Positions 1 to 6,664 of a DNA stretch of 7,555 nucleotides are shown here, piece after piece. How positions within the stretch are numbered: the stretch's first letter is position 1; each line of letters starts with the position of its first letter. Position numbers and translations under genes: made by a program. Source of the stretch: Burkholderiales bacterium UBA6064. GTDB lineage: Bacteria > Pseudomonadota > Gammaproteobacteria > Burkholderiales > Burkholderiaceae_B. The notes beneath the pieces were generated by a model that saw only the letters and a list, made by a program, of their open reading frames with translations, did no database searches and was not told where the DNA came from. The stretch covers positions 12,465 to 20,019 of the forward strand of contig DIYC01000086.1 in assembly GCA_002428895.1 (NCBI GenBank), read 5' to 3'.

Positions 1-1203
1 GAGAATGGTTGAAATCACCAAATGTCCCGACTCAGCAAAAGCCAAAGCCGCGCGTGCAGAATCAGCATCTCGAATTTCACCAAAAATTAAAATATCTGGA
101 TCTTGCCGAAGAATAGATCTTTCAAGCTCAACTGCTTTTTGTTTCAATAAAGCTTGTAACTGAATTTGTTTCGCAAAGGGTAAGGAATATTCCACTGGGT
201 CTTCAACTGTAACCACATTCAGCGAATCACGCTCAAAGCCACAAGCCATGGTGTATAAAGTTGTACTTTTACCCGATCCTGTTGCCCCGCTCATTAAAAC
301 TAAACCACCGGTCTTTCCCGTTACGCGCAAAATTTTTTGAACGTATCCTGTAATCTTAGGCTGACCAGGAAATACACTGGCTAAACCCGGCAGTCGAGAA
401 GCATCTAACACCCGAAGGACCATGCTCTCACCGTCAACCAAAGGCTGAGACGAAACCCTAAAGTCGATACTACGATCACGATGAACCAACTCTAAACGTC
501 CATCTTGGGCGGATCGTACATTGGACGCGTCCATACCTGACTCAATTTTAATTCGAGCAACAACCGCTTGCATTAAAGTTTCAGGCAATAAATAGGTAGG
601 CGTCATAATCGAATCGATACGAAACGTAACCCAAGCATCTGGATCTGGCTTTTTGTACAAATGAATGTCACTGGCCCTAAGCTCTAGTGCATCACGCAGA
701 AGGGTATAGACCAAACGCCTTAAACGATTAGAGTCTGTACCAAACTCTTTCATGTCTTTCAGCAAGTTTTCTGTAGAACCTTCTTCACCCATTTCTCGCA
801 ATTTTTGAATTAATTCTGCTCGACCAATCGGAATCACTTTCAACGCAGTGGAATGCATGGAACAACTTTCCATCAACACTTGTTTTTGCGTCTCTGTTAA
901 TCGAAACACCGATCGAATGGTCAGTACCCCAGCCGTCCAATTTTCGGGTAACACATTAAATCGTATGCACACCCGCAAGGGCAATAAAGACCGCGCATCT
1001 CGATTCAATGCTTCATCATTTTCTGAAGAAGCCACTTCCGCAGCCGAATCTTTAAACACAAATCGAGCTCGTAGCGCTAAATTTCCTAAGGTTTGGTTTT
1101 GGCCGATTTCTCGCAAATGTATTTGCTGTTGACGCAACAGCATCAACTGACGTTCCTTAATCAGTCCTTGATCAATGATTTTGTCAGTTATATTTTGCGA
1201 CAT
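1..1203 (-). CDS. GspE/PulE-family traffic ATPase (type II secretion / type IV pilus assembly), C-terminus off the window
   Basis: This hexameric cytoplasmic ATPase family powers pilus or pseudopilus assembly at the inner membrane. My translation gives 401 uninterrupted residues with no stop, so the reading frame is intact and is cut only by the left edge. Visible landmarks are: an ITDKIIDQGLI..RQL start resembling the N-terminal domain of GspE/MshE proteins; ASDIH (177-181); QDGR (about 233-236); DFRVSSQP..DGE (247-259); Walker A GATGSGKST (306-314); Asp box VEDPVEY (333-339); Walker B region ILRQDPDILIFGEIRD (364-379); and a His box start SGHLVIST (392-399). Residue 401 is Leu where the family normally has the His of STLHTN. 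The start ATG follows a strong GGGAGGG ribosome binding site. The gene lies 33 bases after an exported protein on the same strand, suggesting an operon. The zinc-binding C-terminal region, and the genes that would separate GspE, PilB, MshE and T4b-pilus ATPases, are not visible, so I give no symbol. Family assignment is firm; system assignment is open. Confidence 0.93.
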   Translation of the reverse strand, partial: MSQNITDKIIDQGLIKERQLMLLRQQQIHLREIGQNQTLGNLALRARFVFKDSAAEVASSENDEALNRDARSLLPLRVCIRFNVLPENWTAGVLTIRSVFRLTETQKQVLMESCSMHSTALKVIPIGRAELIQKLREMGEEGSTENLLKDMKEFGTDSNRLRRLVYTLLRDALELRASDIHLYKKPDPDAWVTFRIDSIMTPTYLLPETLMQAVVARIKIESGMDASNVRSAQDGRLELVHRDRSIDFRVSSQPLVDGESMVLRVLDASRLPGLASVFPGQPKITGYVQKILRVTGKTGGLVLMSGATGSGKSTTLYTMACGFERDSLNVVTVEDPVEYSLPFAKQIQLQALLKQKAVELERSILRQDPDILIFGEIRDADSARAALAFAESGHLVISTIL

Positions 1204-1213
1204 AATTTCTAAA

Positions 1214-1220
1214 CCCTCCC
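1214..1220 (-). promoter_or_regulatory. Ribosome binding site of the traffic ATPase gene
   Basis: On the minus strand the sequence reads GGGAGGG, followed by ten bases and then the ATG at 1203. The match to the Shine-Dalgarno consensus is strong, although the spacer is at the long end. It lies in the 33-base gap after the upstream gene's stop codon and decides the start used here. Confidence 0.7.
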
Positions 1221-1236
1221 ATTAAGCGCAATCACA

Positions 1237-2052
1237 TTAATTACCTGTAGTACTTGACGAAGTCGTTTCAGAAGAAGACGAAAATCCACCCGAACTACTA
1301 CCTGGTTTTAAATAATCAAACTCAGTGGTTTTGAGTGTTTCAAGCGTTTGAGGAATCGATGCACTTTGTAAACCACCTTCTAATTTAGTGTTAAATACAT
1401 TAATCCAGGCTTGTTCTTGCTCGCTGTACCATTCGAAAGTCACGTTTCCACTGATTTCTCGAACACGTAACGTATACCCATACAATTGCGTTTCTGCACC
1501 TGTTTTAAATTGCAGCACAACAGGCAAAGGAACCGAGCCACCACTACTACTGCCTCCACCACTACCCCCACTACTGGATCCACCACTAGCCCCACCACTA
1601 GCGCTGTCTCCTGATTGTCGAGAGCCGCTCGCCTGAAAGCGTAAAATAATATTCGAGTTGTAATGCCCCACCAATTCCATCCCAGTAAAAACAGAACTTA
1701 GCGGCAATGGCACACGCGCACTGTTGAGTTTTTGTTGTTCTAAGGCAAGTTCTTCTGCATTTGAAGAACTCGTTGGCTGAAGTGCTAATCCCGCATTGGG
1801 TGCAGACTCCGATAAACCTGGATTGACGGTATTTGAATCAGGCTCAGCAGGCTCTGAATTAGACGATTGCTCAGTTGATTGTTCAGATGATTGTTCAGGA
1901 TCCTTCTTTTTTTTATTCCAATCCGCATAAGCTTGTGGACGCAACATCGGATTAGGCATTACATCTTGCGCAACCACCACTGGAGCAGTCACAATCAGAA
2001 TACTTAGAATAATAGTAGTCAAACAACGGGCCAATAAAGCAAGAAACCCCAT
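1237..2052 (-). CDS. Unrecognised exported Ser/Gly-rich protein, candidate pilus/secretion accessory factor
   Basis: I do not recognise this 271-residue protein. Residues 1-28 form a signal peptide: hydrophobic core about 11-27 (LTTIILSILIVTAPVVV), likely cleaved after VVVA. Next comes NPMLRP (34-39), loosely like the proline-rich mature start of MshK/PilP-type pilus proteins, and a Lys4 run (47-50). Residues 53-100 are low-complexity and acidic/Ser-rich. A beta-rich stretch (114-141) and another (174-222) are separated by a Gly/Ser linker (142-173). The C-terminus (249-271) is again almost all Ser, Gly and Thr. It is therefore probably periplasmic or outer-surface with flexible linkers. The ATG at 2052 has GAGGG four bases upstream. 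The traffic ATPase gene follows after 33 bases, so a role in pilus or secretion assembly is inferred from context only. A split MshK/PilP/GspC-like domain is possible but unproven. An exported cell-envelope protein unrelated to pili remains possible. Confidence 0.85.
   Translation of the reverse strand: MGFLALLARCLTTIILSILIVTAPVVVAQDVMPNPMLRPQAYADWNKKKKDPEQSSEQSTEQSSNSEPAEPDSNTVNPGLSESAPNAGLALQPTSSSNAEELALEQQKLNSARVPLPLSSVFTGMELVGHYNSNIILRFQASGSRQSGDSASGGASGGSSSGGSGGGSSSGGSVPLPVVLQFKTGAETQLYGYTLRVREISGNVTFEWYSEQEQAWINVFNTKLEGGLQSASIPQTLETLKTTEFDYLKPGSSSGGFSSSSETTSSSTTGN
1534..1605 (-). repeat. Low-complexity Gly/Ser-coding repeat
   Basis: About 72 bases built almost entirely of GGT/GGA/GGC/GGG and AGT/AGC/TCC codons encode residues 150-173 of the exported protein. 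On the plus strand this appears as iterated CCACTA-like triplets. It forms a flexible linker between two beta-rich segments and is a likely site of in-frame length variation. Confidence 0.8.
1861..1896 (-). repeat. Three tandem 12-base units encoding EQS(S/T)
   Basis: Read on the minus strand, the units are GAACAATCATCT, GAACAATCAACT and GAGCAATCGTCT, giving EQSS-EQST-EQSS (residues 53-64 of the exported protein). The unit length is a multiple of three, so copy-number change keeps the frame. It sits in the low-complexity spacer after the signal peptide. Confidence 0.85.
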
Positions 2053-2089
2053 AATACCCTCAAATATTTACAAATACCTTTTGAGTATT
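2053..2089 (-). promoter_or_regulatory. Imperfect hairpin covering the ribosome binding site of the exported-protein gene
   Basis: On the minus strand AATACTCAAA (complement of 2080-2089) can pair with TTTGAGGGTATT (complement of 2053-2064). This gives ten base pairs interrupted by a two-base GG bulge and closed by a 15-base loop. The 3' arm contains the Shine-Dalgarno GAGGG (complement of 2057-2061) and ends right at the ATG. If transcribed as one piece, the structure would hide the ribosome binding site. A -10-like CATAAT (complement of 2087-2092) overlaps the outer arm. If that is the real promoter, the hairpin would not be in the mRNA. The pairing is seen; the regulatory role is inferred. 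Confidence 0.4.
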
Positions 2090-2119
2090 ATGAAAACAGA
2101 GACGCTTTACATCCCTCCA

Positions 2120-2145
2120 TGGGGGGGCATTATTCACCCCCACCA
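2120..2145 (-). terminator. GC-rich hairpin just after dnaE, without a U-tract
   Basis: On the minus strand TGGTGGGGGT pairs with GCCCCCCCA across a GAATAAT loop. The stem has nine pairs, seven of them G-C, with one bulged T and one T-G wobble. The left arm starts 17 bases past the dnaE stop. The bases after the stem (TGGAGGGATG) are not U-rich, so it is not a classical intrinsic terminator. It may stabilise the dnaE mRNA end or cause pausing or Rho-assisted ending. It separates dnaE from the exported-protein/ATPase pair. Confidence 0.35.
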
Positions 2146-2162
2146 GAAAGAGCTAACACCAA

Positions 2163-5100
2163 TCACTGTTTGTACACCCAAGCAACATGCTGCAACCCTA
2201 ATAGCTGTTTTGCTGCTTGAGCTAAGAATTCGTCCGGCACTACTCGCCATTCAGAGGACAGCCGAAGAATGCATTGAGCTTCTTGATTTTGATAAATAAT
2301 TTCTACTGGACAGGTCATAGATTCTTGTGCTGATACATACGATTTTAATAAACTTTTTAACTCTTGAAGAGTCACTTGATTCGACCACATTAACTGCAAT
2401 TTAGAAACAAACATTGCCCTAGCTTCAGACAAACTGTACAAAGAATTGGCCGTAATTCGAATACCTCCAGAGTAGTGGTCTTCGATTACCTTACCGTGCA
2501 CAATTAATAATGCATCTTCTCGCAACAAATGCCGATTCGCTTCAAACTGCTCATTAAAAATAGTCAATTCAACTTGCGCTGTAGCATCATCCAGCGTGAC
2601 AATCGCCATTTTTCCACGCTTAGTCATTTGCGTTCTTAGGGAAACAATCACACCGGCCAACCACACCAGTTCTCGGCTTGGTTTAACTTGTACTAATTCT
2701 AACGGAATAAACTGACGAACCGCTTGTTGATTGGCATGAAATAAATGCCCACTAAAATAGTATCCCAACGCTGATTTTTCATGTTGAAGTTGTTCACTCT
2801 CAGTCCAAGCGATGACTTCATAAAACGGTGGTGGATTAGCGCTACCCAATTCTTCACCAAACAAACTGTTTTGTGTCGCAGCATTTGCCTGCTGCTCAGC
2901 CCAAGTAATTGCTTGCCCAACATGAGCCAACAATAAGGCTCGATTAGAATGAATACAATCAAATGCACCCGCCTTAATTAAGGCCTCAAAAGCTCTTTTA
3001 TTGACTAATTTACGATCAACCCGTTGCGCAAACTCATACAAATTTTGAAACTCGCCACGCTGTTCGCGTTCGCGAACAATTGCCTCACATGCTGACTGCC
3101 CAGTTCCTTTAATGGCTCCTAAGCCATATCGAATCGCACTCGCTTTGGTGCCCGATTGTATAATTTTAGGCAGAAACCGGTAACCCGATTCATTCACACT
3201 GGGTGGCAACACCTTTAAATAAGTGCCTTTGGGTTGATCCGGTAACGCACACAGGGTGATGGCATCTTCAACAAATATCTTAACTTTATCGGTGTCATCC
3301 ATATCAGACGACAAAGTTGCAGCCATAAACTCAGCAGGATAATGCACCTTAAGCCAGGCCGTGTAATACGCAATTAAAGCATAGGCTGCAGAATGAGATT
3401 TGTTAAACCCATACTCGGCAAATTTTTCCATCAAATCAAATAGTTGAGTTGCAAGTGCAGCATAAACACCACGTTCTGTAGCACCTTGAGTAAAAACTTC
3501 TCGTTGACGCGCCATTTCTTCAGCTTTCTTTTTACCCATTGCGCGTCGCAATAAGTCAGCCCCCCCCAAGCTATAACCAGCCAACAATTGAGCCACCAAC
3601 ATGACTTGCTCTTGGTAAACAATCACCCCATAAGTAGGTTTTAGCGTGTCTACCAATTTTTCATGAAAATACCATTCAGGACGACCTTTACCTGTTTTAG
3701 ATTGCTCTTTTTTACGCGCAATAAAATCGTCGACCATCCCTGAACCTAAAGGCCCAGGACGGTTTAATGCCATCAACGCAATAATGTCTTCAAAACAATC
3801 AGGTTTTAATTTTTTTTCAAGGTCTTTGGCAGAACGCGACTCTGACTGAAACACGGCCGTGGTATTGCCTTCGCTAAATAAAGCATATACCGCTGGGTCA
3901 TCGAGTGCTAAGTTCTCAAGCTTAAAGCCAGACATAGTGTTGTAACCTGCCCTAACCCAACGCACAGCCCAATCTAAGATAGTCAAATTACGTAAACCGA
4001 GAAAGTCGAACTTAACTAGACCAACAGCCTCGACATCGTCTTTATCGTACTGTGACACCACAGACTGCGTACCCTCAGCACAGTATAGGGGCGTAAAATC
4101 AGTCAGCTTACCTGGGGCAATTAAAACACCCCCTGCATGCATACCAATATTGCGCGTCAAGCCTTCAAGAGGTCGCGCCAATTGAATGAGCTCGGCCGCT
4201 TCCTCTTCTTGTTCAACACGCTCCTTAAAAGTGGGTTCTTCGGCCAATGCACGTTCTAAAGTCCAAGGATCAGCAGGAGTTGCGGGAATCAGTTTAGACA
4301 ATCCATCGCAGTAATTGTAGGGCATATCGAGCACGCGCCCCACATCGCGTATTACGGCTTTTGCTCCCAAAGTACCAAACGTTGAAATTTGGCTTACTGC
4401 TTCACGACCATATCGTTCTTTGACATAATCGATGACACGATCGCGATTGTCTTGGCAGAAGTCAATATCGAAGTCGGGCATTGAAACCCGCTCAGGGTTT
4501 AAAAATCGCTCGAACAGTAAATCGTAACGTAGCGGGTCAATGTCGGTAATGCCCAAAGCATAGGCAACCAAAGAGCCTGCCCCCGAACCCCTACCGGGGC
4601 CAACGGGCACACCGTTATTTTTAGCCCAGTTAATAAAATCTTGAACAATTAAAAAGTAACCCGGAAAGCCCATACCAATAATGGTTTGGCATTCAGTGCG
4701 TAAACGTGCCTCATAAGTTGGCCTAGCCTGCTCAAGTTCAGAGGAATTGGGATACAGTACCAACAGCCTTTTTTCAAGCCCTTGCTGCGACAAATGCACC
4801 AAATAGTCACCCAAAGTCATGCCTTTAGGCGTTGGAAAGTCGGGCAACCGAGCCTGGCCTAAAACAAGTTCGAGCGTTGCACGTTGCGCAATATGCAACG
4901 TATTATGAATCGCACTAGGAATATCGTGAAACAGAGAACACATTTCCTGTGTTGATTTAAAATACTGCTGATCGTTAAAGCGCTTGGTGCGACGTGGATT
5001 GGACAAAATTTCACCCGTAGCAATACAAACCCGCGCCTCATGGGCTTGGAAATCTTCAGGGCGTAAAAACTGAATAGGATGCGTAGCCACCACGGGCAAC

Positions 5101-5699
5101 TGTTCTTGATGTGCAAACTCACACGTTAAACGAGTTAATTGCTCTGCCTGCAATGTACCATCACGCTGCAATTCAAGATACAAGCGATTGGGGAAATAAT
5201 GCCTTAAAGGCTGTAAAAACTGTTTCGCTGATTGCCAATGACCCATTAACAACGCTTGCCCAAAATCACTTTGATCAAAACTCGATAAGGCGATTAAGCC
5301 CTCGCAACCAATTTGTTCAAACCATTCATATTGAATCGTTGCTCGACCTTGATGATGATTGTGCAAATACGCTTTTGATAGTAATTCACACAACTGCAAA
5401 TACCCTTGACGGTTCATCACGATCAGCAATAATCGAGAAGTGTGTGCCGACCCACGTAAACTTTCAACCCAAACATCCACCGCAGCAATCGGTTTGATAC
5501 CCGCAGCACGACATTGACGATAAAACCGAACCCAAGCAAATAAATTGGATAAATCGGAAATTGCTAAAGCAGGCATTTGATCCGATTTAGCCTGTTTAAC
5601 CGCGTCAGAAATACGCACCAAGCCATCAACAACCGAGTACTCGGTGTGCATGCGCAAATGAACAAAAGCGGGATTTAATAATGTGTTGGAGGAAGTCAT
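2163..5699 (-). CDS. dnaE: DNA polymerase III subunit alpha (replicative polymerase)
   Basis: This is the catalytic subunit of the chromosomal replicase, extending DNA within the Pol III core and bound to the beta clamp. Its 1178 residues match the roughly 1160 of E. coli DnaE. An N-terminal PHP domain starts at FVHLRMHTEYS (12-22). Its metal ligands are degenerate (Arg16 in place of a His; Leu50-Ser51 in the second motif), as in E. coli, so proofreading should come from a separate DnaQ. The polymerase core has VGPGRGSGAGS (366-376), the catalytic PDFDIDF (408-414, D411 and D413) and VKFDFLGLR with D565. These three Asp sit at a constant offset of 10 from E. coli D401, D403 and D555. SLGGADLLRRAMGKKK (710-725), a beta-clamp motif QNSLFG (943-948) and an OB-fold around 1013-1085 follow. 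The ATG lies close to the conserved FVHLR; no good Shine-Dalgarno sequence is visible. It is divergent from gluQ, and I could not find a convincing dnaE promoter in the 86-base gap. Confidence 0.98.
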   Translation of the reverse strand: MTSSNTLLNPAFVHLRMHTEYSVVDGLVRISDAVKQAKSDQMPALAISDLSNLFAWVRFYRQCRAAGIKPIAAVDVWVESLRGSAHTSRLLLIVMNRQGYLQLCELLSKAYLHNHHQGRATIQYEWFEQIGCEGLIALSSFDQSDFGQALLMGHWQSAKQFLQPLRHYFPNRLYLELQRDGTLQAEQLTRLTCEFAHQEQLPVVATHPIQFLRPEDFQAHEARVCIATGEILSNPRRTKRFNDQQYFKSTQEMCSLFHDIPSAIHNTLHIAQRATLELVLGQARLPDFPTPKGMTLGDYLVHLSQQGLEKRLLVLYPNSSELEQARPTYEARLRTECQTIIGMGFPGYFLIVQDFINWAKNNGVPVGPGRGSGAGSLVAYALGITDIDPLRYDLLFERFLNPERVSMPDFDIDFCQDNRDRVIDYVKERYGREAVSQISTFGTLGAKAVIRDVGRVLDMPYNYCDGLSKLIPATPADPWTLERALAEEPTFKERVEQEEEAAELIQLARPLEGLTRNIGMHAGGVLIAPGKLTDFTPLYCAEGTQSVVSQYDKDDVEAVGLVKFDFLGLRNLTILDWAVRWVRAGYNTMSGFKLENLALDDPAVYALFSEGNTTAVFQSESRSAKDLEKKLKPDCFEDIIALMALNRPGPLGSGMVDDFIARKKEQSKTGKGRPEWYFHEKLVDTLKPTYGVIVYQEQVMLVAQLLAGYSLGGADLLRRAMGKKKAEEMARQREVFTQGATERGVYAALATQLFDLMEKFAEYGFNKSHSAAYALIAYYTAWLKVHYPAEFMAATLSSDMDDTDKVKIFVEDAITLCALPDQPKGTYLKVLPPSVNESGYRFLPKIIQSGTKASAIRYGLGAIKGTGQSACEAIVREREQRGEFQNLYEFAQRVDRKLVNKRAFEALIKAGAFDCIHSNRALLLAHVGQAITWAEQQANAATQNSLFGEELGSANPPPFYEVIAWTESEQLQHEKSALGYYFSGHLFHANQQAVRQFIPLELVQVKPSRELVWLAGVIVSLRTQMTKRGKMAIVTLDDATAQVELTIFNEQFEANRHLLREDALLIVHGKVIEDHYSGGIRITANSLYSLSEARAMFVSKLQLMWSNQVTLQELKSLLKSYVSAQESMTCPVEIIYQNQEAQCILRLSSEWRVVPDEFLAQAAKQLLGLQHVAWVYKQ

Positions 5700-5733
5700 G
5701 ACGATATTTTATCGACTTTTAATTTAAACACGA

Positions 5734-5742
5734 TGCTACAAT
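5734..5742 (+). promoter_or_regulatory. Extended -10 promoter candidate for gluQ
   Basis: TGCTACAAT combines the extended -10 TGn with TACAAT (five of six to TATAAT). The -35 region at normal spacing (GACTTT) is poor, which extended -10 promoters tolerate. Transcription would start near 5749, giving a leader of about 37 bases before the gluQ ATG. A second TACAAT lies at 5753-5758 without a TG extension. The intergenic region is shared with the divergent dnaE gene. Confidence 0.4.
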
Positions 5743-5785
5743 CAAAAATTACTACAATAAAGAATGGTTCATTTTCAAGCTTAGT

Positions 5786-6664
5786 ATGAGTTCATACATT
5801 GGTCGTTTTGCGCCCTCGCCGACTGGCCCACTTCATTTAGGTAGTTTAGCCATCGCGGTTGCAAGTTATCTAGATGCGCGTATTCATCATGGGCAATGGC
5901 TTGTGCGGATCGAAGACACCGACGAAAATCGCTGCCACCCAGAATGGGCGCAACTCATTTTACACACACTACAGGCACATGGTCTGAATTGGGATCAAGA
6001 GGTGATTATTCAATCCAAACGTTATGCTTTATATGAAACAACTCTTCAACAATTCAATGCACTTGGATTAACTTACCCCTGCGCATGTAGTCGTCAAGAG
6101 ATTGAACAAGCCAACAACCATCGGCAACCTGGACAAAATCGAATTTACCCAGGCACTTGTCGTGCTGGTCACTCACCCCTCGCAACCGTTCACAGCATTC
6201 GTTTTCGAGTCCCTCGTGAAGCAATAGAGTGGTACGACTACGCACAAGGTGTACAACACGACTTTCTTGAAACTTCGACGGGTGATTTTGTAATACATCG
6301 AGGAGACGGATTTTGGTCTTATCATTTGGCTGGCGTGGTTGACGACTTATCAACCCATGTCACTCATATTGTGCGTGGCCAAGATTTAAGTGCGAGCACT
6401 GCCAGGCAAGTAGCATTGATGAAAGCGCTCCAAAACGAACCACCCAAGTATTGGCACCTCCCATTAGTCATGGACAAAGAGGGTAAAAAACTTTCCAAAC
6501 AAAACGGCGCGCCCGCACTTCAAAACGAATATGCACTACATAACCTTCATGCAGTAGGCCAACATTTTGGGCTTCCGAAAATCAACGCAAATAGCTGCAA
6601 CAACTGGTTACAGCAAGCGATTGTTTGCTGGGCACAATTTGCTAAAGCCCAAACCCTGAATTAA
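5786..6664 (+). CDS. gluQ: Glutamyl-Q tRNA(Asp) synthetase
   Basis: This GluRS paralogue activates glutamate and attaches it to queuosine at the wobble position of tRNA-Asp in the cytoplasm, forming glutamyl-queuosine. Its 292 residues correspond to the catalytic domain of GluRS without the anticodon-binding half, the family hallmark. Visible motifs are [15 protein letters not shown] with the HLGS (HIGH-type) signature (6-20), RIEDTD (41-46), a zinc site Cys99-x-Cys101 with Tyr121 and Cys125 in [13 protein letters not shown] about 194-201, and [11 protein letters not shown] with the KMSKS-type signature at 235-239. KLSKQ is characteristic of GluQ rather than full GluRS. The ATG places GRFAPSP at its usual distance, although the ribosome binding site is weak. 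In many gammaproteobacteria gluQ sits beside dksA; here it is divergent from dnaE instead. Its stop shares four bases with the convergent helicase gene. Confidence 0.96.
   Translation: MSSYIGRFAPSPTGPLHLGSLAIAVASYLDARIHHGQWLVRIEDTDENRCHPEWAQLILHTLQAHGLNWDQEVIIQSKRYALYETTLQQFNALGLTYPCACSRQEIEQANNHRQPGQNRIYPGTCRAGHSPLATVHSIRFRVPREAIEWYDYAQGVQHDFLETSTGDFVIHRGDGFWSYHLAGVVDDLSTHVTHIVRGQDLSASTARQVALMKALQNEPPKYWHLPLVMDKEGKKLSKQNGAPALQNEYALHNLHAVGQHFGLPKINANSCNNWLQQAIVCWAQFAKAQTLN

Noticed and set aside
848..1132. 94-residue plus-strand frame
   Set aside because: Antisense to the traffic ATPase N-terminal region, whose frame is continuous and motif-rich.
1388..1636. 82-residue proline-rich plus-strand frame
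   Set aside because: The Pro/Leu run is simply the complement of the Gly/Ser repeat in the exported protein.
2088..2120. Possible 10-residue leader peptide (ATG GAG GGA TGT ...) upstream of the exported-protein gene
   Set aside because: It is preceded by a poly-C hairpin arm rather than a ribosome binding site, and has no regulatory codon run.
2081..2299. 72-residue plus-strand frame starting in the dnaE downstream gap
   Set aside because: No ribosome binding site, and it mostly overlaps the dnaE 3' end in antisense.
3810..3817. A8 runs in dnaE (here) and in the helicase (6988-6995) as programmed frameshift sites
   Set aside because: Both are GAA-AAA-AAA (Glu-Lys-Lys) codon runs without stimulatory elements; a slip would only truncate the protein, so this looks like AT-biased codon use.
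5111..5497. 128-residue plus-strand reading frame
   Set aside because: It lies fully antisense to the dnaE PHP region, has no family-like motif and no ribosome binding site; it is a shadow of dnaE codon structure.
5700..5715. Near-palindrome GACGAT-ATTTT-ATCGAC next to the dnaE start as an operator
   Set aside because: Each arm is only six bases with one mismatch, and there is no second copy in the region; too weak to call.
6054..6353. 99-residue minus-strand frame within gluQ
   Set aside because: Fully antisense to the zinc-site and central part of gluQ, with no recognisable motifs.
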